Positions 39,227-47,046 of a stretch of 64,000 nucleotides of DNA are shown here, in pieces. The DNA lies in assembly GCA_028688515.1 (NCBI GenBank), contig JAQTXZ010000001.1, forward strand, positions 124,001 to 188,000, written 5' to 3'. Source of the stretch: Patescibacteria group bacterium (GTDB taxonomy: Bacteria; Patescibacteriota; Patescibacteriia; 2-12-FULL-60-25). Positions within the stretch are counted from its first letter, which is position 1. Each line of letters starts with the position of its first letter. The position numbers and the translations under genes were made by a program. The notes below the pieces were generated by a model that saw only the letters and a list, made by a program, of their open reading frames with translations, made no database searches and was not told the origin of the DNA.

Positions 39227-40489
39227 ATGAAAATACTTCATGTCAACAAATTTTTCGACTTGCGCGGCGGGGCGGAGTTTTATTTGCATGCGCTGATGGC
39301 AAAACAAGCTGCGGCCGGCCACGAGGTGCATGCATTCGCCACGCGTTCAGATAAAGATCTTCCGTCGCCGGACAGCGGTTATTTTGTTCGACGTTATTCT
39401 TACGATAAACGTGAAGGCTCGCTGCTTGATACGAAAAAAGCAGTAAATTACATTTGGAACGCCGAAGCGGAAAAGTCGTTTTCCAGAATGTTGCAAAATG
39501 TAAAGCCGGACGTCATCCATCTTCACAATATTTATCATCACTTGTCGACGAGTATTTTAAGAGCTGTCAGAAGGTCGGGGATTAGGTGCGTGCAGACTTT
39601 GCATGATTACAAATTAGCGTGTCCAAATTACAAAATGTTTACCGAAGGCAATCCTTGCGAACGCTGCAAAGGCGGACATTACTCGCAGGCGATACGTCAT
39701 AATTGTCAAAATGGTTTTCTTCCGAGCTTGCTTGCAGCAACGGAAATGAGTTTGACCAAATTTGGGCAATCTTACGAAAGAACGGTCTCGACTTTTATCT
39801 GTCCATCTCAATTTCTTTTGGATAAAATGATCGCCTGGGGCGAACCGCCGAGCAAGTTCTTTCACCTCGCAAACCCTGTCGAACTTCGATATTCAGCGAA
39901 GCGGACATTCAGCGAAGCGGACATTCAGCGAAGCGGACATTCGACGTCTCGACCCTACGTTTACATCGGGCGTCTCTCGAAGGAAAAAGGCGTGGAGACT
40001 CTGGTTAGAGCTTTTGCGCGAATGACATCGATTGAACTGGAAATCATCGGACAGGGTCCGCAGGGTTTGATGCTCGAAAGATTGGCAAAAGAACTTGGCG
40101 CCGCAAACATAAGATTCTTAGGATTTATGAGCGGCGATGAGCTGGCGAAACATCGAATGGAATCGCGCGCTCTGCTGATGCCGACATTGATGTATGAAAA
40201 TTCATCTCTCGCGATTTTGGAAGCGCTTGCAGACGGCGTACCGGTAATTGCGTCAGATGTTGGCGGCATACCGGAGCTGGTGCAAGACGGCATCAATGGA
40301 TTTTTGGTTAAACCCGGCAGCGTGGATGATTGGTTTGAGGCGATAAATCAAATGGAAGATTTTACTCAAGAACAAATAAAAGAAATGGGCGAAGCGGGGA
40401 ATGCGATTGCAAAAAACAATCACGACTGGGGGAATCATTTGAAAAAGTTGGAAGGGATTTATGCCGGTGGTCGAGGTGAAAATTTTTGA
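39227..40489 (+). CDS. Family 4 glycosyltransferase with repeat insert
   Basis: A 420-residue GT-B enzyme: ILHVNKFFDLRGGAEFYLHA at the start, VIHLHNIYHH, TLHDYKLACPNYKMF with a Cys-rich acceptor loop (NPCERCKGGHYSQAIRHNC), YVYIGRLSKEKGVETLV and MYENSSLAILEALADGVPVI (E-x7-E). Residues about 219-240 (including RTFSEADIQRSGH) are encoded by a family D repeat just before the second Rossmann domain, where a surface loop is expected. ATG 39227 is chosen; it follows a repeat fragment. The 3' end overlaps the convergent HTH gene by 31 bases. Confidence 0.9.
   Translation: MKILHVNKFFDLRGGAEFYLHALMAKQAAAGHEVHAFATRSDKDLPSPDSGYFVRRYSYDKREGSLLDTKKAVNYIWNAEAEKSFSRMLQNVKPDVIHLHNIYHHLSTSILRAVRRSGIRCVQTLHDYKLACPNYKMFTEGNPCERCKGGHYSQAIRHNCQNGFLPSLLAATEMSLTKFGQSYERTVSTFICPSQFLLDKMIAWGEPPSKFFHLANPVELRYSAKRTFSEADIQRSGHSTSRPYVYIGRLSKEKGVETLVRAFARMTSIELEIIGQGPQGLMLERLAKELGAANIRFLGFMSGDELAKHRMESRALLMPTLMYENSSLAILEALADGVPVIASDVGGIPELVQDGINGFLVKPGSVDDWFEAINQMEDFTQEQIKEMGEAGNAIAKNNHDWGNHLKKLEGIYAGGRGENF
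39884..39945. repeat. Family D repeat array in frame in a glycosyltransferase
   Basis: Three tandem units of ATTCAGCGAAGCGGAC bounded by TTCGAT and TTCGAC. Encodes RYSAKRTFSEADIQRSGHS. Confidence 0.9.
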
Positions 40490-40737
40490 TTGTTGATTTT
40501 CCATTTATCAACCCATTGTCCAATGCCTTGCTGATCGCGTTTTTTTGATAGACCTTTACTTTGCTGCGACCACGAGAGAAGCGACTCAAAATTAAGTTGA
40601 TAACGGTTGCGGACGATGATATAGCGGATTTGGTTTAAGGCCAAAGCTCGGCGGATCGTTCTGTCAGAAACCCCGAATAGCTTAGCTGCTTGGGACACGC
40701 CTAGCCGCAGATTTACGGTCGCATTGTTTTGAGCCAT
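40459..40737 (-). CDS. Excisionase/MerR-like HTH DNA-binding protein
   Basis: A 92-residue protein with a single helix-turn-helix of the excisionase/MerR type: LGVSQAAKLFGVSDRTIRRA (about 12-31), followed by a short wing (YIIVRNRYQLNFESLLSW). The rest is basic and low complexity. Such small proteins can be regulators or phage-type excisionases; no integrase is nearby. Its 3' end overlaps the glycosyltransferase at 39227 and its promoter region faces the sigma factor gene, so it could regulate that gene. No SD; TAGACT is just before the ATG. Confidence 0.75.
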   Translation of the reverse strand: MAQNNATVNLRLGVSQAAKLFGVSDRTIRRALALNQIRYIIVRNRYQLNFESLLSWSQQSKGLSKKRDQQGIGQWVDKWKINNQKFSPRPPA

Positions 40738-40848
40738 ATGAGTCTAGGTTAGCCAAATTTTAAATGAATGTCAAATCTATTCTAGACAAAAATGTCTTTA
40801 ATAACCAACAAGTCAAGACTCCAATAGCCAATCAGACAACTTAAACTC

Positions 40849-40877
40849 TTGCAAAATAAGGGTTTTTCTGCCATACT
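40849..40877 (+). promoter_or_regulatory. Promoter of the ECF sigma factor gene
   Basis: TTGCAA (40849-40854), 17 bases, CATACT (40872-40877) with TG before it. The leader (about 40884-40920) includes GTGGGGG and an out-of-frame ATG at 40911 that opens a 9-codon ORF overlapping the real start. Confidence 0.55.
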
Positions 40878-40920
40878 GCACTCCAATGTCCTTGTGGGGG
40901 TTTATTATAAATGAGCCATC

Positions 40921-41487
40921 ATGACGCAACTCGTCGATAGATATTTACTGTATAGAATAAGGGCTAAACGGGATGCAGAGGCTTTTGCCAAGATTTACGA
41001 CCGGCATGTCGATATAATCTATCGTTTTGTTGTATTTAAATTGCCCAGAAAAGAAGATGCTCAGGATGTGACTGCAGAAGTTTTTACCCGCTTGTGGCAG
41101 TACGTTCAACAGCCAAAGGCTATCAAGAACATAAGGGCTCTCTTGTATCAAATCGCCCGCAACTTGGTGGCGGATTTTTATCGCAACAAAGATAAAGAGC
41201 CAGAGATTCAAGAGGCGGATGTAACGTTTGAGGACGAAACAGCGTCTAATGTATCATACACGGATTCGGGCCGCAGCAGCGAAATCATCGAGGCGCGCGG
41301 CGAAATGTCTATCGTGCTGGCGCAGATGGAAAAGCTTAAAGAGGATTATAGAGACGTGCTTGCACTGCGTTTGATAGACGAACTGAGCTTTGACGAGATA
41401 GCAGCTATATTAGGCAAACATGTCGGGCACGTGAGAGTGATTTATCACCGCGCGCTCAAAGCGATAAAGCAGGTTAACGAATCATGA
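40921..41487 (+). CDS. ECF-type RNA polymerase sigma factor
   Basis: A 188-residue sigma-70 family factor of ECF size. Region 2: AFAKIYDRHVDIIYRFVVFK, RKEDAQDVTAEVFTRLWQYV, RALLYQIARNLVADFYR. Region 4: EDYRDVLALRLIDELSFDEI and AAILGKHVGHVRVIYHRALK. It overlaps the next gene, a DUF5667 membrane protein, by 4 bases (ATGA), the usual pairing of an ECF sigma with its membrane regulator. The S-layer-type gene follows the pair, so envelope-stress control of surface protein synthesis is a reasonable inference. Confidence 0.93.
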   Translation: MTQLVDRYLLYRIRAKRDAEAFAKIYDRHVDIIYRFVVFKLPRKEDAQDVTAEVFTRLWQYVQQPKAIKNIRALLYQIARNLVADFYRNKDKEPEIQEADVTFEDETASNVSYTDSGRSSEIIEARGEMSIVLAQMEKLKEDYRDVLALRLIDELSFDEIAAILGKHVGHVRVIYHRALKAIKQVNES

Positions 41488-42695
41488 GCAACTACCCACT
41501 ACTAAAAAAGATCAGGGAGATCAGGATTGTGGCACGCCGCACCAAACCGGATGCGGCTTGGGTTGCGTCTACGCGTTCTACTTTGCTCATGCAGGTTAAA
41601 AATTCAATGCCTGTTTCGGCGGCCCAAAAATCTTCCATCATCAAAGAATGGTTTAATTTTTTCGGGCCGGTTTTTTCGTTTGGCAAATGGTTGCGCGCAC
41701 CGGCGTTTTCAATTGCGGCGATCATCGTCGCTTTGTTCGGCGGATCTTTATTTTCTGTTTCAGCAGCGGAAAGATCTTTGCCGGGCGATCTTTTGTATAG
41801 CGTTAAGATTGCCACTGAGCAGGCGCAATTGGCCATGGCGTCTTCGCCCGAGAGAAAGTTAAAGTTAAAAACCGAATTTACAGACAGGCGCGTAGATGAA
41901 ATGAAACAGGTTGTGGCTGCGCCGGCCGCGAATCGCGGCGACAAAATTATTCAGACGGCGGAAACGTTAAAGCGAGACATGCGTACCATAAAGCAGCAGT
42001 TGGGCGATATGCAGGCGCAATCAAGTCCGCAGACGGTTAAAGAATCGGCAAAGATTGTTGATGAAAAAACAAATGCGGTTGTACAGGCCTTGCAAGAGAC
42101 GAAAGACTCGATGACTTTGGAAGAAAGAGTAAAAGTTACGGAAGCTCAAGTTGCGGCTTCCGATACTTCTGTCAGCGCGATCGAAGTTTTGGCTGATACG
42201 CATAAAACCGATAGCGATGTTGTAACTGCGCAGGATGTTGTTGATGTTGTTAAATCGCACAACGAGGCGGTTGCAAAAACAATGGCGCAGGCGGTCGGTT
42301 TAAATCCAAATTCCGTCACGTCTACCGTCTCAATGCCGATTCCTGTGACGAATACTGCGATGACGTCATCAACGGCGGCCGTGATTGTTAAAGTCGGCGA
42401 GGCGCAAAAAACTTTAATCGAAGCGGATCAGTTGGTTACGGAAAATAAAATCGACGAAGCGGTTGTTAAAATCAAGTTGGGCACTCAACAGGCTTTTGAT
42501 GCGCAAAGAACAGTTGAACAGAGTGATATCGCGCTAGCTAACGCCGTAAGTGGTGCAGATGCGGCATTGATCAACGCAACTTCCACGGCTGTAACGGCTA
42601 CCTCCACTTCAAGCACGCCGCAGACAACGTGTCCGGGTTGTTCGGTTACATCAACTCAGCAGATTAAATCAACCAGCACGCCACCTTTAGAATAG
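41484..42695 (+). CDS. DUF5667 membrane protein, probable anti-sigma partner
   Basis: A 403-residue protein. N-terminal 60 residues are cytoplasmic (a short sigma-binding region may lie here), then a membrane helix (about 72-92, FSIAAIIVALFGGSLFSVSA), the DUF5667 segment ERSLPGDLLYSVKIATEQAQ, and a long exterior helical region rich in Lys/Glu/Gln, ending in a Thr/Ser/Pro tail with CPGC. Coupled by ATGA overlap to the ECF sigma gene. The last codons and stop lie inside a 54-base perfect palindrome. The sensing ligand is unknown. Confidence 0.85.
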   Translation: MSNYPLLKKIREIRIVARRTKPDAAWVASTRSTLLMQVKNSMPVSAAQKSSIIKEWFNFFGPVFSFGKWLRAPAFSIAAIIVALFGGSLFSVSAAERSLPGDLLYSVKIATEQAQLAMASSPERKLKLKTEFTDRRVDEMKQVVAAPAANRGDKIIQTAETLKRDMRTIKQQLGDMQAQSSPQTVKESAKIVDEKTNAVVQALQETKDSMTLEERVKVTEAQVAASDTSVSAIEVLADTHKTDSDVVTAQDVVDVVKSHNEAVAKTMAQAVGLNPNSVTSTVSMPIPVTNTAMTSSTAAVIVKVGEAQKTLIEADQLVTENKIDEAVVKIKLGTQQAFDAQRTVEQSDIALANAVSGADAALINATSTAVTATSTSSTPQTTCPGCSVTSTQQIKSTSTPPLE

Positions 42696-42737
42696 GTCAA
42701 ATAGGTCGCATGCGACCTATTTGACCTATTCTAAAGG
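42684..42737. repeat. 54-base perfect palindrome at the DUF5667 stop codon
   Basis: CCTTTAGAATAGGTCAAATA GGTCGCA is followed at once by its exact reverse complement, centre 42710/42711, no loop. It contains the stop codon of the DUF5667 gene and may act as a terminator or processing site. Confidence 0.95.
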
Positions 42738-43028
42738 ACGCCACACAGAGCACCTGTCTACGACGGATGCTCTGACGGGCGAGTCCCTTTGTTCAAAGAC
42801 AAAAGGACACGGGATCTCGAACTCCAACGCCCGGAAACGTAAAATCCTCGCCAAAAGGCGTTCCGAAAGGTCGACCTCAGGTGTAGAGACACAAAATCTT
42901 GTGTCTCTACACCTGAGGGGACACGCCACTCATTCACAATATTGCGAGACTGCATTCGTTGAATCGAATGTACCTCGCACCAGCCTATCGGTCTGAATAA
43001 GACTGATGGCAAAACAATAGTTTATTCT
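42738..43028. repeat. Hairpin-rich gap before the S-layer gene
   Basis: No gene seen. Contains AGAGCA/TGCTCT (about 42746-42773), AACGCC/GGCGTT (about 42828-42861), a 20-base perfect stem CCTCAGGTGTAGAGACACAA with its complement around AATC (42875-42918), and CCTATCGGTCT/AGACTGATGG (about 42983-43008). No convincing -35/-10 pair was found for the S-layer gene. Confidence 0.75.
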
Positions 43029-46000
43029 ATGTATAAATCATTCAAGAAAGTCTTTTCCATCTTCGTCTCGATGGTGACCATCCTCTGGTCCGTCGGCGCA
43101 GGTGCGTTGGCTTTCCCGATCTCCGCTCAAGCCGCCACGCTTAACGCAGGCGATTTGATCAAGGCTTCGGGTCCTTCGGTTTATTTCTACGCCAACGACG
43201 GAAAACGCTATGTTTTCCCGAATGAGAAGACCTACTTCTCATGGTTCAACGATTTCTCATCTGTTAAGACCATTACAGACGGAGAACTCGCCGCCATCCC
43301 CCTTGGAAAGAACGTGACGCTCCGCCCGGGCACAAAGCTCGTAAAGATCACCACGGATCCCAAGACCTATGCCGTCACCAAATGCGGAACTTTGCACTGG
43401 GTCGAATCAGAATCAGTTGCAAAAGCTCTCTTTGGCGATGCATGGGCGACTCGCGTAGTTGATGTACCGGATTCATTCTTTGAGAACTACACAGTCGGTT
43501 CATCCATCTCAACAAACGTTCATCCGGATGGCCAACTCGTGACCTACACCGGCGATACCAATCGCTATGTTGTCATGAACGGTCAGAAGAGAAAGATTGC
43601 TGATGATGCAGCTTTCAACGCCAATCACTGGAACATGGTTAACTCGGTGGTCACAACCATCTCGTATACCAACGGTTCCGATGTAACCGGCGCAGAAGCT
43701 GACAATTTCTGGAGCGTTGCTTGTACAACCGGCGGCGTTGCTCAATCGGGCAGCGTATCGGTTACATTGGCTTCAGATACACCGGCAGGTACGACCGTTC
43801 CTAAGAACGCAATGAGCGTTCCTATGGTCAAGGTCACCTTGTCCGCCGGTTCCGCTGACGCTTTGGTTTCGGGTCTCCGCTTCCATCGCGTGGGCGTCGG
43901 TGCAACAACCGATTTTGCCAACGTGTATTTGTATGACCAAAACGGAACTCGTTTAACAACGGGCCGCTCGGTCAATGCTTCCAGCAATATGGTTGAGTTC
44001 GACTCGTTGAACGTCACCATCCCTGCCAACAGCATGAAGTCGTATTATGTTTATGCCGACTTCAGCACCCCGACAGCAACAGGCGGCAATCATGCCTTTG
44101 AATTGGCTGATGCAGCTTCAGTTGTTCTCTCGGGCACGGGCACTGTTTCCGGTTCCTTCCCGGTTCGTGGCAACGTGTTCGTTGTTGGTACAGCATCCGC
44201 CGGCACAATCTCGATTGCCAAGGGTCCGACCCCGGCCAATCCGAACATTGGTGCCAAGGATGTTGAAATCTCCAGCTTTAAGTTGACTGCCGCCACGAAT
44301 GACATCAGTGTCAAACGTGTGACCCTTTATCAGGGTGGTACAGCTGACAATGCCGATTTGACCAACTTCGCGCTCTATCAGGGCACGACCAAGGTTGCTT
44401 CAGCTGCCGCTGTAGACTCCAAAGGTCATATCACGCTCAGCTTTGATGCTCCGTATCTTATCGCCAACGGTGTTACTCGCGTCTTCTCGTTGCGCGCCGA
44501 TGTGGCTGGCCGCGCTGCTCGCACGATCAAGACCTATGTGGAATATGCAACGGATATCTATGCTGTTGACTCGGTCTACAATTCCGGTGCTGCCGTTACC
44601 ATCACAGATTATGATGGCGATACAGCCACCACGGATTACACTGAAGTTACGACCCAGGGCGGTCAATTGACCTTTGCCTTCAACGGTCCGGCTTCATCCA
44701 ACATTGCCAAGGGTCGCTTATCGACTCAACTGTACAAATTCGCCTTGACTTCACCGGATAACGATTTGGAAATTCGCAACTTGCGCATGAACTTGACTGC
44801 CGTCACCGGTCAGTTGTGCTCTGCCGCCGCTTGCGCCACTCCGTTCTTCCGCAACATCAAGATTGTGGATTTGGCTACGGGCAACACGTTGGTTGGTCCG
44901 AAAGAGCTCTCGACCACCGGTTCCATCACAACACAGGATTTCGTTTTCAACGAAACCTTTGTGATCAAGGCCGGCGAGACCAAGGATTTGGCCCTCGTGG
45001 CTGACTTGGCAAACTCAACGGATGCCAACTTCATCGACATGACTTACCGCGGTATCTTCCAGGCTTTCACAGCCGGCGACGTCAAAGTTGTCAGCACAGG
45101 TGAGAACTTGGATATCGCAAAGATCGTGCCGAATGCTGACACCAACGGTAACGTCATGACAGTCAAGGCTTCCAGCCTTACAGTCGCATTGGCTTCAACG
45201 CCGATCTCCGACACTGTTGTGAAGAAGGCTGCCAACAAACCGGTTGTCGGTTTGACTTTGACTGCCGGTTCACAGTCCGATGTTACTGTTACCAACATGA
45301 TCCTCAAGTGCGCGGCCAATATTACGGGCACGACTTGGGCTTATGCTGACTGCGATCAACGCATCACCTCGCTCGCCATCTTTGATGGTGATACACAGGT
45401 TGGTTTGGCTCGCTCACCGGACACAACTGCCGGTACAGCCGCCATCAGCAACATGAACTTGAAAGTTGCCAAGGGGACGACCAAGGTCCTTACGGTCAAG
45501 GCCACCTTTGGTTCGACCGCTTCCACAACCCACAGTGATAAGATTGCTGTTGGTCTCGCGGATGACGGTACAACTTCGGTTACGGCTCAAGACGAGGATG
45601 CCAACACCCTCACCATGACTGGCAGCGCTATCGCCCAGGCAACGTATGATACGGATGCCAGCGAACAGTTCTCCGGCGTTGGTGGTAACGGCAATCCTCC
45701 GGTTTACCAAACCATCGTCAGCTCGGGTTCCATCACCATTGCGGCTGATGCTCACCCGGCTTCGACGGTTGTTGTCGGTAACTCGTCCAGCGATACTTGG
45801 GTCCCGTTTGCTCGTTATAAAGCATCGGCTACTTATGAAGACATGATCATCGACAAAGTCCGCGTCCAGAACGTGGGCGGCGGTGATAATGCCAACTTCC
45901 AACAGGTTGCCATTGCCACGGGCGGTGCCGTTAAAGGCGCAGCCACTTTGGCCGCAGGTGCCACAGGCGCCACTGATGTTGATCTTACGGGCAACGAAAT

Positions 46001-46964
46001 TACCGTTCCCAAGGGTAGCAATGTGAACTTCGAAATCTGGGGTAAACTCTCCAGCGTCGTAAGCTCATCCACTGCTCACGGTGCCACAACGGGCGTCACC
46101 CGCACGGGTCATGCTCCTTACCTGGGCATCATCAACAACATCCAGACAGGTCAATGGGATAGCAACTACAACGGTATGCTCAATGTTCGCACCACGGGTG
46201 TCTCATCCGGCGAACGCGTATACCAGACTGTCAGCGGTGCATTGAATGCCAATGCCATGGTTATCCGCAAAGCAATCCCGGTTGTTACGCGCTTGGCGCT
46301 TAGCAACACGGTGTTCAGCGCAGGACAGACACAAGATCTGTACCGCGTACAGGTCGGTGCCAAGTCCAACGGTGGCAACGTAGCCTTGAAGCAGATGGTC
46401 TTTACCCTCTCCAAGGATGCCGATGTAAGCTTGTCCAACTTCCGCCTGCAAAAGGGCTCGGTTGACATGCCGACGGCTGACTACGCCATCACGGATGCCG
46501 AAACAGGATTTAACCTGAAAGCGGTCACGGTGCCTGCCGCTACCACGACCCTCAAGGTTGTTGTGGCCTTCACCAACGAAGAGTCGGTCACCGGCTCGGG
46601 TAACATCTACTCGTTGCGCGCAACGACGGCCTCTGCCGCTGCTACGGGCAACAACGTGAGCGTATCAATGTACCAGGATCCTGCAGCCGCAACCGTGGCT
46701 CGCGCTTACCTGGATACCAATGATGCCTTCACGGATGCCAACGGCATTGTGTTTAAGGCTAACGCCAACACATGGTCGTTGGATACGGGCGCCGCAGGTG
46801 GCGGTCCGGATAATACCAATGACAATGTTGGTTCGTTCATCTGGTCCGATAGCTCTGAAGACGGTTCGGTGGCCGGTCATTCTTCCGCCACACAGACCTC
46901 CTTCGACTGGTTCAGTGATTACCTCATTGAAAACCTGACGGAGAGCGCTTCGATCAGCAACTAA
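43029..46964 (+). CDS. S-layer-type surface protein
   Basis: A 1311-residue secreted protein. A signal peptide (about 1-36, ending ISAQAA) is followed by a module typical of CPR surface proteins: VYFYANDGKRYVFPNEKTYF near 50, TKLVKITTDPKTYAV and CGTLHWVESE, then a second related unit (DTNRYVVMNGQKRKIADDAA). The rest (about 240-1311) is Thr/Ser/Ala/Gly-rich beta-type repeats without enzyme motifs, as expected for an array-forming or stalk-like S-layer subunit. Codon usage is more uniform and GC-richer than neighbours, as for a highly expressed gene. Strong terminator follows. The surrounding glycosyltransferases may glycosylate it. Confidence 0.88.
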   Translation: MYKSFKKVFSIFVSMVTILWSVGAGALAFPISAQAATLNAGDLIKASGPSVYFYANDGKRYVFPNEKTYFSWFNDFSSVKTITDGELAAIPLGKNVTLRPGTKLVKITTDPKTYAVTKCGTLHWVESESVAKALFGDAWATRVVDVPDSFFENYTVGSSISTNVHPDGQLVTYTGDTNRYVVMNGQKRKIADDAAFNANHWNMVNSVVTTISYTNGSDVTGAEADNFWSVACTTGGVAQSGSVSVTLASDTPAGTTVPKNAMSVPMVKVTLSAGSADALVSGLRFHRVGVGATTDFANVYLYDQNGTRLTTGRSVNASSNMVEFDSLNVTIPANSMKSYYVYADFSTPTATGGNHAFELADAASVVLSGTGTVSGSFPVRGNVFVVGTASAGTISIAKGPTPANPNIGAKDVEISSFKLTAATNDISVKRVTLYQGGTADNADLTNFALYQGTTKVASAAAVDSKGHITLSFDAPYLIANGVTRVFSLRADVAGRAARTIKTYVEYATDIYAVDSVYNSGAAVTITDYDGDTATTDYTEVTTQGGQLTFAFNGPASSNIAKGRLSTQLYKFALTSPDNDLEIRNLRMNLTAVTGQLCSAAACATPFFRNIKIVDLATGNTLVGPKELSTTGSITTQDFVFNETFVIKAGETKDLALVADLANSTDANFIDMTYRGIFQAFTAGDVKVVSTGENLDIAKIVPNADTNGNVMTVKASSLTVALASTPISDTVVKKAANKPVVGLTLTAGSQSDVTVTNMILKCAANITGTTWAYADCDQRITSLAIFDGDTQVGLARSPDTTAGTAAISNMNLKVAKGTTKVLTVKATFGSTASTTHSDKIAVGLADDGTTSVTAQDEDANTLTMTGSAIAQATYDTDASEQFSGVGGNGNPPVYQTIVSSGSITIAADAHPASTVVVGNSSSDTWVPFARYKASATYEDMIIDKVRVQNVGGGDNANFQQVAIATGGAVKGAATLAAGATGATDVDLTGNEITVPKGSNVNFEIWGKLSSVVSSSTAHGATTGVTRTGHAPYLGIINNIQTGQWDSNYNGMLNVRTTGVSSGERVYQTVSGALNANAMVIRKAIPVVTRLALSNTVFSAGQTQDLYRVQVGAKSNGGNVALKQMVFTLSKDADVSLSNFRLQKGSVDMPTADYAITDAETGFNLKAVTVPAATTTLKVVVAFTNEESVTGSGNIYSLRATTASAAATGNNVSVSMYQDPAAATVARAYLDTNDAFTDANGIVFKANANTWSLDTGAAGGGPDNTNDNVGSFIWSDSSEDGSVAGHSSATQTSFDWFSDYLIENLTESASISN

Positions 46965-46987
46965 TACCGCTTTGGCAATTAGTTAAT

Positions 46988-47019
46988 ACAAAACCCCGCG
47001 TTGCGGGGTTTTGTATTTT
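46988..47019 (+). terminator. Strong terminator of the S-layer gene
   Basis: ACAAAACCCCGC pairs perfectly with GCGGGGTTTTGT around a 3-base loop, followed by ATTTTATT. Confidence 0.92.
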
Positions 47020-47046
47020 ATTCAATCCTGCTATCCTATCCTGCAT

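Noticed and set aside
39884-39945. Possible CRISPR array (tandem units with short repeats)
   Set aside because: Units are only about 16 bases with no spacers, lie in frame in a glycosyltransferase, and no cas gene is present.
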